The notes beneath the pieces were generated by a model. It had not been told where the DNA came from. It saw only the letters and a list, made by a program, of their open reading frames with translations, and did no database searches. Positions 34,174 to 46,114 of a DNA stretch of 64,000 nucleotides are shown here, in pieces. Both the position numbers and the translations under genes were made by a program. Every line of letters begins with the position of its first letter. Position 1 is the stretch's first letter. The stretch is from Marinilactibacillus psychrotolerans. GTDB taxonomy: Bacteria; Bacillota; Bacilli; Lactobacillales; Carnobacteriaceae_A. The stretch lies in assembly GCF_900101525.1 (NCBI RefSeq), contig NZ_FMZD01000001.1:1-64000 (forward strand), written 5' to 3'.

Positions 34174-34800
34174 TCACTGCCAACTTTTCGGATCATTTTT
34201 CCACTGTTTTAAGCGATTTATATCCTCATTTTTTATCACTCCAGCTTGCAAAGCAACTTCGATAAGATCCGTATAGTTCGTAATGGTCTTAAGCTCTACT
34301 TGTAATTCATTAAATGCATAATAACTAATCGGCAACTCGTAAGTGAATATTGCGGCAACGCCTAATACATGAGCACCTTCTTTCTCTGCTTCTTGCAATG
34401 CATTGATGACACTGCTGCCAGTGGATATCAAATCTTCAATAATAACCATTTTTGCTCCAGGTTCAAATATACCTTCAATTTGTTTCCCTTTACCATGCTG
34501 CTTTGTCGAACTTCTAATATATACCATGGGAAGATTCATTTCTTGTGCAATCCAAGCTGCATGGGGGATACCCGCAGTAGCTGTACCAGCAATCACTTGT
34601 ACTTGAGGATAATATTCTTTTATAAGTTTTACAAAGGCTTTGATTACTTTACTTCTAACTTCAGGAAAACTCATTGTAATGCGATTATCACAATAAATGG
34701 GGCTTTTCAGTCCGCTTGTCCAAGTGAATGGATCATTAGGTTGTACAGACACTGCCCCTATATTCAATAATTCTCTAGAAATTTCAATTGATTGACTCAT
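34174..34800 (-). CDS. pyrE: Orotate phosphoribosyltransferase
   Basis: Makes orotidine 5'-phosphate from orotate and PRPP. Start at M-S-Q-S-I-E-I (34800): GGAG lies six bases upstream; an ATG four codons earlier has no site. 208 residues. Motifs: F-T-W-T-S-G-L-K-S-P-I-Y-C-D-N-R (about 25), G-T-A-T-A-G-I-P-H-A and the PRPP loop V-I-I-E-D-L-I-S-T-G-S-S (about 119-130). Last gene of the pyr operon, starting one base after the pyrF stop. Confidence 0.95.
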   Translation of the reverse strand: MSQSIEISRELLNIGAVSVQPNDPFTWTSGLKSPIYCDNRITMSFPEVRSKVIKAFVKLIKEYYPQVQVIAGTATAGIPHAAWIAQEMNLPMVYIRSSTKQHGKGKQIEGIFEPGAKMVIIEDLISTGSSVINALQEAEKEGAHVLGVAAIFTYELPISYYAFNELQVELKTITNYTDLIEVALQAGVIKNEDINRLKQWKNDPKSWQ

Positions 34801-34801
34801 T

Positions 34802-35512
34802 TCATTCTCCATTCCATTGTTTTAAGACTTCTAAATACGTATGAACCGGATCTTTTGATTGTGTTATGGTACGACCTACAACTATATGAGAAGCTCCTAG
34901 TTTTCGAGCTTCATTTGGTGTAGCAATTCTTTTCTGATCATTATTCTCATCTTGATTCAATCTAATGCCCGGAGTCACAAGCAAAAAAGATGCACTAAAC
35001 TTTTTCTTTATTCTTTCTGCTTCTAATGCTGAGCACACAACCCCATCCATTCCAGATTCACTTGCCAGTATAGCATAGTCCAATACACTTTCCTCAATTG
35101 AACTATTTATTTTTTGTTCCTGTTTAATCATTTCTTCTGTAGTACTAGTCAGTTGGGTAACAGCAATAAGCGTGGGTGTTTTTCTACCATTTTGAGTACC
35201 TGAAATTAGACCATCTTTGGCTGACTCCATCATTTTTCTACCACCAGCTGCATGTAAATTAACCATATCTACACCCATTCCGGCAATTCCTACCATAGCT
35301 TTTTTAACTGTAGTAGGAATATCATGCAATTTAATATCTAAGAATACATCATGTCCATCATTTTTTAATGTATATAAAATCTGTGGTCCCTGTTGATAAA
35401 ATAATTCCATACCAACTTTTAAATTTAATTTTTTATTTGGAAAATAATTTAAAAAAGCACTAACTTCTTCTAATGTAGAAAAATCTAAAGCAATAATCGG
35501 TTTTTTATCCAT
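34802..35512 (-). CDS. pyrF: Orotidine 5'-phosphate decarboxylase
   Basis: Last step of UMP synthesis. 236 residues. P-I-I-A-L-D-F at the start, K-V-G-M-E-L-F, then the catalytic D-V-F-L-D-I-K-L-H-D-I-P-T-T-V (Asp-x-Lys-x-x-Asp, about 54-68), V-T-P-G-I-R and V-V-G-R-T-I-T at the end. Start overlaps the pyrD stop by 8 bases. Confidence 0.97.
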   Translation of the reverse strand: MDKKPIIALDFSTLEEVSAFLNYFPNKKLNLKVGMELFYQQGPQILYTLKNDGHDVFLDIKLHDIPTTVKKAMVGIAGMGVDMVNLHAAGGRKMMESAKDGLISGTQNGRKTPTLIAVTQLTSTTEEMIKQEQKINSSIEESVLDYAILASESGMDGVVCSALEAERIKKKFSASFLLVTPGIRLNQDENNDQKRIATPNEARKLGASHIVVGRTITQSKDPVHTYLEVLKQWNGE

Positions 35513-36431
35513 TCTTTCTTGCCTCTTTCACTTCTGCAATAAGACTTTCAATTGAGTCGATTCCCAATTCATCCAATCGAGCTGGTAGTTCTTCTATAAT
35601 TTGATTCATGACAAGCGGATTTTTATATGTTGCAGTACCGATAGCGACTGCCGATGCGCCAGCTAGAAACATTTGAATAACGTCGTCTGTTGACTGAATG
35701 CCTCCCATTCCGATGATTGGTAAATCTACCGCTTGAGAAACTTGATAGACCATACGTACAGCTATCGGGAAAATACTTTCTCCAGATAATCCACCTGTCA
35801 CATTTCCTAAAACTGGTTTTCTAGTCTTAACATCAAAATTCATACTCAATACCGTATTAATAAGACTGATTCCGTCAGCACCACCAGCTTCAGCTGCTTT
35901 TGCAATTGAAACAATATCTGTAACGTTAGGAGTTAGTTTGACATATATTGGTACTTTTGCTATTTTTTTAACTTTTTCAGTAATCAATTTGACCGTTTCA
36001 GGATCAGTCCCGAAAGTAAGACCACCTTCCTTGACGTTAGGACAGGAAACATTAATTTCCAAAGCTGAAATCACATCAGACTGATTCAACTTCTTAGTCA
36101 CTGTAACAAACTCTTCTACAGTTTCTCCAGCAACACTTGCTATGATCGGTGTCTGATAGTGTGTTAACTTAGATATTTTATCAGTAAGAACTTTGTCGAC
36201 TCCAGGATTTTTCAGTCCAACAGCATTGAGTACACCGTTTTTTAGTGAAAAGAATTTAGGATCTTCATTTCCAACTCTAGCTCTTTCAGTAGTCGATTTT
36301 AATACAATCGCACCCAATTTATTATAATCATATAAATCGTGGTACATATCCCCAAACCCAAAAGTTCCGCTTGCTGGCATGACTGGATTTTTCATTTTTA
36401 GACCAGGTAACTTTACTGATAATTGTTTCAT
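35505..36431 (-). CDS. pyrD: Dihydroorotate dehydrogenase, class 1B catalytic subunit
   Basis: Oxidises dihydroorotate to orotate with FMN. 308 residues. P-A-S-G-T-F-G-F-G near 20, K-S-T-T, N-A-V-G-L-K-N-P-G, and the active-site N-V-S-C-P-N-V-K-E-G-G-L-x-F-G-T-D-P (Cys130). This last signature marks class 1B (PyrDB), which normally needs the [2Fe-2S]-FAD subunit PyrK to reduce NAD+. In related operons pyrK lies directly before pyrD; here the 26-base carB-pyrD gap leaves no room and pyrK is not elsewhere in the window. Whether it works alone or with a distant PyrK is open. Confidence 0.93.
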   Translation of the reverse strand: MKQLSVKLPGLKMKNPVMPASGTFGFGDMYHDLYDYNKLGAIVLKSTTERARVGNEDPKFFSLKNGVLNAVGLKNPGVDKVLTDKISKLTHYQTPIIASVAGETVEEFVTVTKKLNQSDVISALEINVSCPNVKEGGLTFGTDPETVKLITEKVKKIAKVPIYVKLTPNVTDIVSIAKAAEAGGADGISLINTVLSMNFDVKTRKPVLGNVTGGLSGESIFPIAVRMVYQVSQAVDLPIIGMGGIQSTDDVIQMFLAGASAVAIGTATYKNPLVMNQIIEELPARLDELGIDSIESLIAEVKEARKNG

Positions 36432-36457
36432 TTCGTTTCCTCCGTTTTTATTTGATT

Positions 36458-39400
36458 TTATAATGTGATCGTTGAAAATGATTTTGATTCTAGAACACTC
36501 AAAATTGCCGATACCGTGTCTAATGATGTCATCAAGGGAATCCCTTTTTCAATCGAAGCTTTCCGAATGTAGAAACCGTCATTGATAGCTTCAACATTTT
36601 TGCCCATGGTATTGATAACTAAATCAACTTGATTCATCTGTATAAGATCCAGTATATTTTTTTCTTCACTAAGTGAATGTTTTACAAGTGTTGACTGAAC
36701 GTTTATATCTTCTTCTTTTAAAGCTTTTGCAGTGCCCGATGTTGCGATCAGTGAATAGCCGATTTCATTGAATCGTTTAGCTAGTTCAATTCCTTCTGCT
36801 TTGTCCTCATCTGTCAGCGTAAGCAGAACTTTGCCATGATCTGGCAAATGCATATTGCTGGCTTCAAATGCTTTGTAAAGAGCTTTTTCTAGCGTACGAT
36901 CACTCCCCATAACTTCTCCAGTTGATTTCATTTCTGGACCGAGCGTAGCATCTACTTTATGAAGTTTGGAAAAACTGAATACTGGTGCTTTGACATGGAC
37001 AGTTTCTGGAATCTTGTGAAGTCCACTTTCATATCCCTGCATTTTCAATGATTGTCCAAGAATAATTTTTGTAGCTACCTGAGCCATCGGGATATTTGTT
37101 ACTTTACTTAAGAAAGGTACTGTTCTGCTGGCCCTTGGATTGACTTCAATAACGTAGACCACTTCTTCATGAATTACGAACTGAATATTCATGAGACCAA
37201 TACAGTTTAAGCCTACACTTAGTTTTTTTGTATAATCCACAATTGTATTAATTAATTCGTCGGATAAATTTTGAGGTGGATAGACAGCCATCGAATCACC
37301 AGAATGAACTCCTGAACGTTCAATATGTTCCATAATCCCTGGAATTAAGACAGATTCACCGTCACAAATTGCATCAACTTCCACTTCTTTACCTACAAGA
37401 TAACGGTCAATCAATACTGGATGATCTGATGAAAGTTTAACTGCACTGTTCATATAAACTGTTAAATCTTTAGCGTTGTCTACAATCTGCATACCTCGTC
37501 CACCTAAAACATAGCTTGGTCTTACCAGTACCGGATAACCGATTGTTTCAGCGATGTTTAACGCTTCCTTCTCTGTACGTGCTGTATCGCCTTTAGGTTG
37601 AGGGATTGACAATTTTTTTAAAGCTTTCTCAAAAAGGTTTCTATTTTCTGCTCTGTCGAGATCCTCTACTGTCGTCCCTAAAATCTTCACACCCAGTTTT
37701 TCAAGAGGTTCTGCTAAATTAATTGCCGTCTGGCCGCCGAACTGAACGATAACACCGAGCGGGTTTTCAAGTTTGATGACGTTCATAACGTCTTCGACAG
37801 CCAACGGTTCAAAATACAACTTATCTGAAATAGAGAAATCCGTTGAGACTGTTTCAGGATTATTGTTCATAATGATCGCTTCATACCCTAGTTGCTGAAT
37901 TGCTTTAACTGAATGAACAGTAGCATAATCAAATTCTACCCCTTGTCCAATTCTGATTGGTCCTGATCCTAAGACAAGAATAGATTCTTTTTCCGTTACC
38001 ATACTTTCTTGTTCTTCTTCATAGGTGCTGTAAAAATATGGCGTTGCGGAATCAAATTCTGCTGCACAAGTATCTACAGTTTTATAAACAGGAGTAATTT
38101 CTTTTTCTTCTCTATACTGCGAAATTTTTTGCCCATCAGTTGCCCAAATTTTCGCAATAGTCTGATCCGAGAACCCATATTGTTTAGCATAGCGTAACTG
38201 GTCTTCATCGAAAGGTGATGCGTGCAGTGTCTGTTCAATTTCTACTATATGCAATAATTTGTCCAAAAAGAATAAATCTATCTTGGTTAGTTGTGCCAGT
38301 TCTTCAATTGGATATTTCCTTCGTATGGCCTCAGTTAGATAAAACAGTCTGTCATCCTCTGCTTTAACAATTTTATCAATTAGTACATCATCACTAACGT
38401 CTTTACATTCTTCCAATTCAATATGATCGACTCCTATTTCGAGTGAACGCACAGCTTTCAGAAGACTCTCTTCAATCGTTCGCCCAATAGCCATGACTTC
38501 TCCTGTTGCTTTCATTTGCGTAGTCAGTTTTCTGTCTCCTGTTTCGAACTTGTCAAACGGCCATCTGGGGATTTTTGCAACAACGTAGTCTAAAGTGGGT
38601 TCAAACTGCGCATAGGTTGTTTCTGTGACCGGATTCTTCATTTCATCCAGTGTTAATCCGACTGCTATTTTAGCAGCTAATTTCGCAATCGGATAACCTG
38701 TTGCTTTGCTCGCTAATGCAGAGGAACGACTGACTCTAGGATTAACTTCAATAATATAGTAGTTAAAACTATGGGGATCTAAAGCAAGTTGAACGTTACA
38801 GCCTCCTTCGATCTCAAGGGCGCGAATGATTTTCAACGAGGCATCTCTGAGCATTTGATACTCTTTGTCCGTTAAGGTCTGACTAGGCGCTAACACGATT
38901 GAATCTCCGGTATGTATACCGACGGGATCAAAATTTTCCATATTACATACAACCATTGCATTGTCATTATGGTCGCGCATCACTTCGTATTCTATTTCTT
39001 TATAACCCGCGATACTTCTTTCGATCAGACACTGGTGTACTGGAGAAAGCTTCAAACCATTTGCAACAATTTCTCTTAATTCCGCTTCGTTGTCGCATAA
39101 CCCACCGCCAGTACCGCCCATGGTAAACGCCGGACGAACGATAAGAGGATACCCTATATCATTTGCGAATGAAACAGCTTCATTAATAGTATGAACAATT
39201 TCACTATCAGGCACAGGCTCATTTAGTTCGCGCATTAAAGATCTGAATAGATCCCTATCTTCTGCTTTATTGATTGCAGATAACTTAGTTCCTAGTAATT
39301 CAATGTTCAGCTCTTCTAATATACCGCTGTTATCCAACTCTATCGCCATATTCAAGCCCATTTGACCTCCTAAAGTAGGTAAGATGGCATCTGGATTTTC

Positions 39401-39640
39401 TTTCCTCAAAATTTTAGAAACGAATTCCAACGTTAAGGGTTCCAGATAAACTTTATCTGCTACTTCTCTATCCGTCATAATCGTTGCAGGGTTAGAATTG
39501 ACTAGCACAACTTCATAGCCTTCTTCTTTAAGTGCTAAACACGCTTGCGTTCCCGCATAGTCAAATTCTGCTGCTTGTCCAATAATAATTGGACCTGATC
39601 CTATTACTAAGATTTTATTAATATCTTTTCTTTTAGGCAT
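36458..39640 (-). CDS. carB: Carbamoyl-phosphate synthase large subunit
   Basis: Builds carbamoyl phosphate from bicarbonate, ammonia and two ATP. 1060 residues, full length, with the internal duplication: two ATP-grasp halves starting [19 protein letters not shown] and [19 protein letters not shown], plus a C-terminal MGS-like regulatory domain (about 930-1060). Ammonia comes from the CarA glutaminase; the genes overlap by 8 bases. Confidence 0.98.
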   Translation of the reverse strand: MPKRKDINKILVIGSGPIIIGQAAEFDYAGTQACLALKEEGYEVVLVNSNPATIMTDREVADKVYLEPLTLEFVSKILRKENPDAILPTLGGQMGLNMAIELDNSGILEELNIELLGTKLSAINKAEDRDLFRSLMRELNEPVPDSEIVHTINEAVSFANDIGYPLIVRPAFTMGGTGGGLCDNEAELREIVANGLKLSPVHQCLIERSIAGYKEIEYEVMRDHNDNAMVVCNMENFDPVGIHTGDSIVLAPSQTLTDKEYQMLRDASLKIIRALEIEGGCNVQLALDPHSFNYYIIEVNPRVSRSSALASKATGYPIAKLAAKIAVGLTLDEMKNPVTETTYAQFEPTLDYVVAKIPRWPFDKFETGDRKLTTQMKATGEVMAIGRTIEESLLKAVRSLEIGVDHIELEECKDVSDDVLIDKIVKAEDDRLFYLTEAIRRKYPIEELAQLTKIDLFFLDKLLHIVEIEQTLHASPFDEDQLRYAKQYGFSDQTIAKIWATDGQKISQYREEKEITPVYKTVDTCAAEFDSATPYFYSTYEEEQESMVTEKESILVLGSGPIRIGQGVEFDYATVHSVKAIQQLGYEAIIMNNNPETVSTDFSISDKLYFEPLAVEDVMNVIKLENPLGVIVQFGGQTAINLAEPLEKLGVKILGTTVEDLDRAENRNLFEKALKKLSIPQPKGDTARTEKEALNIAETIGYPVLVRPSYVLGGRGMQIVDNAKDLTVYMNSAVKLSSDHPVLIDRYLVGKEVEVDAICDGESVLIPGIMEHIERSGVHSGDSMAVYPPQNLSDELINTIVDYTKKLSVGLNCIGLMNIQFVIHEEVVYVIEVNPRASRTVPFLSKVTNIPMAQVATKIILGQSLKMQGYESGLHKIPETVHVKAPVFSFSKLHKVDATLGPEMKSTGEVMGSDRTLEKALYKAFEASNMHLPDHGKVLLTLTDEDKAEGIELAKRFNEIGYSLIATSGTAKALKEEDINVQSTLVKHSLSEEKNILDLIQMNQVDLVINTMGKNVEAINDGFYIRKASIEKGIPLMTSLDTVSAILSVLESKSFSTITL

Positions 39641-40724
39641 AATCGTTCCCTACTTTCCATGATTCCATTAATTCAGTAAATTGGTCAAACAAATCAGCAG
39701 CATCATGGGGACCTGGTGCAGCATCTGGATGATACTGTACACTGAAAACCGGATAATGACGATGTCTTAATCCCTCAACCGTATGATCATTGATTTCTAT
39801 ATGAGTGACTCTAAGTTGCTCGGTATCTATAGAATCGGCTGCTACTGCATATCCGTGATTCTGGGAGGTAAACGCAATTTTACCAGTAGCAATTTCTTTT
39901 ACAGGATGATTAAATCCTCTATGTCCAAAATTCATTTTATACGTCTTAGCTCCATTCGCCAGCGCAATCAACTGATGCCCTAAGCAAATACCGAATACAG
40001 GAACTTTTCGTTGTAGATCTTTAATCATTTCTAGCACTTGAGGTAAATCAGTGGGATCTCCTGGTCCGTTTGTCAACATAACCCCATCCGGATTTAAATT
40101 CAGAATTGTTTCCACTTTTGTATTATATGGAAGAACCGTCACATGACAGTCCCTTTTATTCAATTCATGTAATATGCTGTGTTTAAGCCCAAAGTCAATC
40201 ACCACTACTTTACGACCATTCTGTGGACTGACATAAGGTCTTGTTGTCGAAACTTGTGCAACATGATCCCTTCTAAGTATTGTTTTTCTGAGTCTCTCAA
40301 GGTTTTCTTCTATCGAATACGTATCATTTGTCAGCATAGCTTTCATAGCGCCATGTTCTCTAATAACTTTAGTGAGCCTTCTAGTGTCTACACCTGTTAA
40401 ACCTGGTATATTTTTTTCTTTTAAGAACTCATCTAAATTCATTCGACTGCGCCAGTTAGAAGGAACTCTAGCGTATTCCTTTACAATAACAGCTTTAGTT
40501 GTCGGAAAAATTGATTCATAATCATCACGATTTATCCCGGCATTTCCTATAAGTGGAAAGGTAAACGTCAAAATTTGACCGTTGTATGACTGGTCTGTAA
40601 TTGACTCTTGATAGCCAGTCATACCAGTATTAAATACGATTTCTCCGATTGTTTCTTTTTCCGACCCAAATCCATATCCTTTAAACACATTTCCATCTTC
40701 TAAAATCAATAGTCTTTTCTGCAC
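39633..40724 (-). CDS. carA: Carbamoyl-phosphate synthase small (glutaminase) subunit
   Basis: Releases ammonia from glutamine for CarB. 363 residues: N-terminal CarA domain (about 1-165), then a class I glutamine amidotransferase with the nucleophile G-I-C-L-G-H-Q (Cys247) and His332 in V-Q-Y-H-P-D. The third triad residue, normally Glu in H-P-E-A, is Asp334 here (codon GAT, plus-strand 39723-39725). This is a conservative but unusual change. The start follows the pyrC... order pyrB-pyrC-carA-carB, immediately after the pyrC stop. Confidence 0.96.
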   Translation of the reverse strand: MQKRLLILEDGNVFKGYGFGSEKETIGEIVFNTGMTGYQESITDQSYNGQILTFTFPLIGNAGINRDDYESIFPTTKAVIVKEYARVPSNWRSRMNLDEFLKEKNIPGLTGVDTRRLTKVIREHGAMKAMLTNDTYSIEENLERLRKTILRRDHVAQVSTTRPYVSPQNGRKVVVIDFGLKHSILHELNKRDCHVTVLPYNTKVETILNLNPDGVMLTNGPGDPTDLPQVLEMIKDLQRKVPVFGICLGHQLIALANGAKTYKMNFGHRGFNHPVKEIATGKIAFTSQNHGYAVAADSIDTEQLRVTHIEINDHTVEGLRHRHYPVFSVQYHPDAAPGPHDAADLFDQFTELMESWKVGNDYA

Positions 40725-41999
40725 TTAATTTTCCTCCTGATAAATGACTTGACCATCTACTATTGTAAAGTAGATATCTCCATAAATTTTCCATCCGATA
40801 AATGGCGTATTAGAAGATTTTGAGTGCAACATTTCTTTTGAAATTATTTTTTTGTTTTGCAAATCAAAACACGCTAAATCAGCAGGTGCTCCAACTTCGA
40901 GCCTACCAGTATACATATTGAAAATTTCAGCAGGTTTGCTCGTTAACCATTCCACTAACTGTTCTAAAGTAACTCTGCGAGTTTTAACTAGGTTAGTATA
41001 GAGTAAAGAGAAAGCTGTCTCGCTTCCGATTATTCCAAAAGGTGAACCAATCATTGATCCTTGTTTTTCTTCATCACTATGTGGTGCGTGGTCAGTGGCA
41101 ATCATATCGATTGTTCCGTCTAGTAGCCCTTCCAGTAAAGCTTCCTGATCTGCCTTGCTTCTTAAAGGAGGATTCATTTTAAACAAGCTGTTATCAGAAA
41201 GGATATCTTCTTCTGACATTAATAGGTGATGTGGTGTAACCTCTGCTGTTACATTAATTCCGGCTTTTTTCGCATCTCTGATTACGCGCACACTTTCTTT
41301 AGCAGAAACGTGGCAGATATGATAATGTACACCAGTAGCTTCTGCCAGCAAAACATCTCTTGCAATTTGGGTAGACTCTGTCAATTGAGACATACCTGGT
41401 AAGTTAAGTTCTTTATTTCTTTTGCCCTCATGCATCACTCCACCGTCAAACAGTAAAGAGTCATCTTCTGTATGTGCAATAATAGAAACCTTATTCTTAG
41501 CAGCTTCTTTCATAGCTAAATACATGGTCGCTGCTGTTTGCACCCCTACACCGTCATTAGTGAAAGCAAAAGCTCCTGCATTAACCAAAGCTCTTTGATC
41601 AGTTAATCGGTCACTTGTCAGCTGTTCTGTAATCGGTGCATACTGTTTAACTTTTACCTTTGCGCTTTTTGAAATCAATCTTTGTATATTCTGCATCTTT
41701 TTTACACTGTCTGGAGCTGGATTGACATTGGGCATCGCACAAATGGTAGTAAATCCACCTCTTGCAGCTGCTGCAGTTCCGGTTGAAATCGTTTCTTTAT
41801 ATTCAAATCCAGGTTCTCTTAAATGAACATGTACATCGATCAGACCTGGCGTAACCAATTTCCCTTTTGCATTTAAGATCTTTTCAGCTGAAACTTTCAA
41901 ATCCATGCCTATTTTTTTGATTGTGCTATCTTCTATCAGAATATCTGTGGGAAAATCATGATTTCCTATAATTCGTGCATTTTTTATTAAAAGTTTCAT
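40725..41999 (-). CDS. pyrC: Dihydroorotase
   Basis: Closes carbamoyl aspartate to dihydroorotate. 424 residues, the long class I type. Metal ligands: D-V-H-V-H-L-R-E-P-G (about 55-64), I-A-H-T-E-D (about 177), C-H-V-S (about 230) and A-T-D-H-A-P-H (about 302). The stop codon abuts the carA start, and 16 bases separate it from pyrB. Confidence 0.97.
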   Translation of the reverse strand: MKLLIKNARIIGNHDFPTDILIEDSTIKKIGMDLKVSAEKILNAKGKLVTPGLIDVHVHLREPGFEYKETISTGTAAAARGGFTTICAMPNVNPAPDSVKKMQNIQRLISKSAKVKVKQYAPITEQLTSDRLTDQRALVNAGAFAFTNDGVGVQTAATMYLAMKEAAKNKVSIIAHTEDDSLLFDGGVMHEGKRNKELNLPGMSQLTESTQIARDVLLAEATGVHYHICHVSAKESVRVIRDAKKAGINVTAEVTPHHLLMSEEDILSDNSLFKMNPPLRSKADQEALLEGLLDGTIDMIATDHAPHSDEEKQGSMIGSPFGIIGSETAFSLLYTNLVKTRRVTLEQLVEWLTSKPAEIFNMYTGRLEVGAPADLACFDLQNKKIISKEMLHSKSSNTPFIGWKIYGDIYFTIVDGQVIYQEEN

Positions 42000-42015
42000 T
42001 TTTGTCCTCCTGCAT

Positions 42016-42930
42016 TTAATTTATAACTGAATCAATTATTGCCATTCTCGCATAAACACCATTTTTCATTTGAGTAAAAATTCTAGACCGTTTACTTTCC
42101 ACTAGTTGGGAAGCTATTTCTACTCCTCGATTCACGGGAGCAGGGTGCATGATTATGGCACTTTTTTTCATAGTGTTCTCTCTTTCGATAGTCAATCCAT
42201 ATTTTTCAAGATATTCTTCTTTAGAAAAAATTTTATCTTTTTCAATATGTCTTTCATGCTGTACTCTCAGTAACATCATAACGTCTACTTTTCTTGCGAG
42301 TTCATCGATTTTTGCATACTCCCCATATATTCCAAATGATGGATCCAACCATTCTTTTGGACCTGTATAGAAAACTTCAGCACCAAGTCTATTTAAAATC
42401 TGCACATTACTTTTAGCTACTCTAGAATGTGAAAGATCTCCTGCAACTGCAACCTTCAGATTCTTAAATGTACCGAATTCTTCATATATAGTCATTAAAT
42501 CTAATAATGACTGACTGGGATGCTGACCTGCTCCATCTCCTCCGTTTATGATTGAGCTAGTTAAATTCGGACTGCTAATCAACTTTTTATAAAAATCTTC
42601 TTGGCTATGTCTAATCACAATCAAATCCACTCCAATGGATTGAAGTGTCATTATAGTGTCATATAAACTTTCACCTTTTCGGATGCTACTTGTTGAAGGT
42701 TGAAAATCCATTACTTGCATACCTAATTTTCTTTCTGCCATTTCAAAACTTTTATGAGTTCTTGTACTATCTTCAAAAAAGCAATTGATTGCATAATGTT
42801 CATGAAAATTATTATTAATTTCTCCATGTTTGTATTGCAATGCATTTTCGATCAAATGATAGATTTCTTCATTACTTAAATCATTTAGCGTAGTAAAATG
42901 TTTAACTAAGTTTTGAGCAACATTTTTCAA
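42016..42930 (-). CDS. pyrB: Aspartate carbamoyltransferase catalytic subunit
   Basis: Commits carbamoyl phosphate to pyrimidines by joining it to aspartate. 304 residues. Carbamoyl-phosphate motif E-D-S-T-R-T-H-K-S-F-E (about 52-62), the H-P-S-Q-S-L-L-D-L motif (about 137), and M-H-P-A-P-V-N-R-G-V-E at about 268. No regulatory subunit PyrI is present, as usual in Firmicutes. Preceded by a PyrR attenuator. Confidence 0.96.
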   Translation of the reverse strand: MKNVAQNLVKHFTTLNDLSNEEIYHLIENALQYKHGEINNNFHEHYAINCFFEDSTRTHKSFEMAERKLGMQVMDFQPSTSSIRKGESLYDTIMTLQSIGVDLIVIRHSQEDFYKKLISSPNLTSSIINGGDGAGQHPSQSLLDLMTIYEEFGTFKNLKVAVAGDLSHSRVAKSNVQILNRLGAEVFYTGPKEWLDPSFGIYGEYAKIDELARKVDVMMLLRVQHERHIEKDKIFSKEEYLEKYGLTIERENTMKKSAIIMHPAPVNRGVEIASQLVESKRSRIFTQMKNGVYARMAIIDSVIN

Positions 42931-42968
42931 GATAATATCCTCCTTATACTATTATGATTGATATAAAA

Positions 42969-43122
42969 AGACCTCATGTCAGAGAGACATCAGGTCTAAG
43001 GATTATGTAAAACAACTGTAATTAGTATGAGTGAATCACATAATTAAATAGTAGCTATCTAACTAGGCTGACTCATATAATAACAAGTTATTCCCTTAGT
43101 GACCTTCTGTGTCTCTCTGGAC
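42969..43122 (-). promoter_or_regulatory. PyrR attenuator between pyrR and pyrB
   Basis: Minus strand: PyrR-binding loop GTCCAGAGAGAC (43122-43111), close to the known ARUCCAGAGAGGYU consensus. Then comes a terminator hairpin, AGACCTGATGTC with GACATGAGGTCT (42997-42969), ending in T5. When UMP is high, PyrR should bind the loop and favour the terminator. Confidence 0.9.
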
Positions 43123-43141
43123 AGCATTTAAAGTTCACATT

Positions 43142-43714
<573 letters not shown>

Positions 43715-43770
43715 TTAATTCTAAAGTTAATTTATCCAGCTGAATCAAAGGACCTGTAAGTATACAAAAA

Positions 43771-43936
43771 AGCCCTCTTATCCATGTAAGAATAAGAGAG
43801 CTTCCTAAAATATTCATTAGGGTTAGGGGAATAAAACACACTTTCCCACTACTTAATTCCTAGAATCTACTGTATATAGTCCTATACATCAGTTTCATTC
43901 TAAGAAATTTCTGCTCCTTATTAGCCTCACTGGACT
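43771..43936 (-). promoter_or_regulatory. PyrR attenuator before pyrR
   Basis: Minus strand: AGTCCAGTGAGGCT (43936-43923) fits the PyrR-binding loop. Downstream, AGCTCTCTTAT and ATAAGAGGGCT (43802-43771) form the terminator, followed by T6. The gap 43688-44009 holds this attenuator and the operon promoter only. Confidence 0.88.
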
Positions 43937-43969
43937 ACTTGTTAAAGGATATCTATTAACTTTAAATAT

Positions 43970-43998
43970 ACTTTACAGTTCTGTTATCAAAAAGTCAA
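43970..43998 (-). promoter_or_regulatory. pyr operon promoter
   Basis: Minus strand: TTGACT (43998-43993), 17-bp spacer, TAAAGT (43975-43970), located 34 bases before the first PyrR loop. Confidence 0.6.
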
Positions 43999-44009
43999 TA
44001 CAGATTATC

Positions 44010-45995
44010 TTATTTAGAAAATTTGGTTTTAATTTCCATAACAACATCTCGTAGTTGGGCAGCTCTTTCAAAATCAAGTTCTTTAGCTGCTTGTTTCATT
44101 TCAAGTTCCATTGTTTCAATCAATTGTCTTCGCTCTTCTCTAGATAGTTTTTTCACTGTAGCTTCTGTTAATTCTTCTCCATCTTCTACCACCGTAGAGA
44201 TCTGGATAAGATCTCTCACTTCTTTCTTAATAGTCATAGGTGTAATTCCATGTACTTTATTGTATTCCTCTTGAATTTCACGTCTACGTTCAGTTTCTTC
44301 AATAGCATTATTCATTGAATCTGTCTGTCTATCTGCATACATGATCACTCGCCCATTTTCATTACGTGCTGCACGACCCATCGTTTGAATAAGAGAACGT
44401 GTACTTCTTAAAAACCCTTCTTTATCGGCGTCTAATATGGCAACCAATGATACTTCTGGCACATCTAATCCTTCACGAAGTAAATTGATCCCAATTAAAA
44501 CATCAAATTTACCAACTCTAAGGTCTCGGATAATTTGTGTTCTTTCCAACGTCTTGATATCACTATGAAGATATTGAACTTTTATTCCGACCTCTTTCAG
44601 ATAATCGGTTAAATCTTCTGACATTTTTTTGGTTAAAGTTGTAATAAATACTCGTTCATTTCTTTCGACTCTTAAATTGACTTCCTCAATCAAATCATCA
44701 ATCTGTCCTTGAATAGGACGAACTTCGATAATCGGGTCTAATAATCCTGTAGGTCTAATAATCTGTTGCACAACTTGTGAGGCTCTTTCCATTTCATAAT
44801 CTGCTGGTGTTGCAGAGATATAAGTGATTTGGGGCACTCTCTCTTCAAATTCTTCTAATCTTAAAGGTCTATTGTCCAATGCACTAGGCAGTCTAAAACC
44901 ATGTTCTACCAGTTGCTGTTTTCTTGCACGGTCTCCATTATACATACCTCGTATCTGAGGCATTGTAATGTGCGACTCATCTACAATAAATAGAGAGTCT
45001 TTTGGAAAGAAATCCAAGAGCGTATATGGTGCTTCACCAGGTTTTCTACCATCCATATGTCTAGAATAATTCTCAATTCCTGAACAGTAGCCCATCTCCA
45101 TAAGCATCTCAATATCATAGTTTGTCCGTTGTTCTAATCTTTGTTCTTCAAGTAATTTATTATCTTCTTTCAGTTCTTTTAACCGACCATCTAGTTCAGT
45201 TTTAATTGATTCGATTGCTGACCTTGTTTGTTCATCATTAGATACAAAGTGAGTAGCAGGAAAAACTGCTACATGAGATAAATCAGCTTTCACTTCTCCA
45301 GTCAAAACATCTACTTCTCTAATTCGATCAATTTCATCTCCAAAAAATTCAACGCGAATCGCTTCGCTTTCTCTTGATGCTAGAAAGATCTCAACAATAT
45401 CGCCTCTTGCTCTAAATCTTCCCCTTTGGAAATCAATATCGTTTCGCTCAAATTGCATATCTACTAATCTACGTAATACTGCATCTCTGCTAATCTCCAT
45501 CCCCGCTCTTAAAGAAAGCACATGATCTCTATAGTCTTCGGGGTTAACTAGTCCATAAATACAAGAAACAGAAGCTACGACAATCACATCTCGCCTCTCA
45601 AGCAAAGAGCTTGTAGCAGAGTGTCGAAGTTTATCAATTTCATCATTAATAGAAGCATCTTTTTCAATAAAGGTATCTGTCGAAGGAACATAAGCCTCTG
45701 GTTGATAGTAATCATAATAACTAACAAAATATTCAACAGCATTTTCAGGGAAAAATTCTTTAAATTCAGAATACAACTGACCTGCTAGCGTTTTGTTATG
45801 TGCAATCACTAATGTCGGTTTATTCACTTGTTGAATAACATTAGACATAGTAAAAGTTTTTCCAGTCCCTGTAGCACCTAAAAGGACTTGTTCTTTCTGT
45901 CCTTCCTCAATTCCTTTTACAAGGTTTTTAATAGCATTAGGCTGATCCCCACTAGGTTGGTAAACTGAATTCAATTGAAATTTATTTTCAGACAT
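44010..45995 (-). CDS. uvrB: Excinuclease ABC subunit B
   Basis: Damage-verification helicase of nucleotide excision repair. 661 residues. Walker [11 protein letters not shown] (about 39-48), the beta-hairpin [12 protein letters not shown] (about 92), D-E-S-H (about 340), E-V[13 protein letters not shown] and the C-terminal UVR domain (about 620-655). No LexA-like box was obvious in the short upstream gap. uvrA is not in the window. Confidence 0.98.
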   Translation of the reverse strand: MSENKFQLNSVYQPSGDQPNAIKNLVKGIEEGQKEQVLLGATGTGKTFTMSNVIQQVNKPTLVIAHNKTLAGQLYSEFKEFFPENAVEYFVSYYDYYQPEAYVPSTDTFIEKDASINDEIDKLRHSATSSLLERRDVIVVASVSCIYGLVNPEDYRDHVLSLRAGMEISRDAVLRRLVDMQFERNDIDFQRGRFRARGDIVEIFLASRESEAIRVEFFGDEIDRIREVDVLTGEVKADLSHVAVFPATHFVSNDEQTRSAIESIKTELDGRLKELKEDNKLLEEQRLEQRTNYDIEMLMEMGYCSGIENYSRHMDGRKPGEAPYTLLDFFPKDSLFIVDESHITMPQIRGMYNGDRARKQQLVEHGFRLPSALDNRPLRLEEFEERVPQITYISATPADYEMERASQVVQQIIRPTGLLDPIIEVRPIQGQIDDLIEEVNLRVERNERVFITTLTKKMSEDLTDYLKEVGIKVQYLHSDIKTLERTQIIRDLRVGKFDVLIGINLLREGLDVPEVSLVAILDADKEGFLRSTRSLIQTMGRAARNENGRVIMYADRQTDSMNNAIEETERRREIQEEYNKVHGITPMTIKKEVRDLIQISTVVEDGEELTEATVKKLSREERRQLIETMELEMKQAAKELDFERAAQLRDVVMEIKTKFSK

Positions 45996-46060
45996 TGATG
46001 TACCCCTTTCAAAAACTAAACATACATTCGTATATAATCATACCATAAAAGCATAAAAAA

Positions 46061-46099
46061 AAGCTCTTCCTTTTGACTTTTGTCAAAGAGGAAGAACTT
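46061..46099 (-). terminator. Terminator of rpsT
   Basis: AAGCTCTTCCTTTTGAC (46061-46077) pairs with GTCAAAGAGGAAGAACTT (46082-46099) with small mismatches. The minus strand runs into T8. Confidence 0.85.
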
Positions 46100-46114
46100 T
46101 CTTCTAACAGCCTA

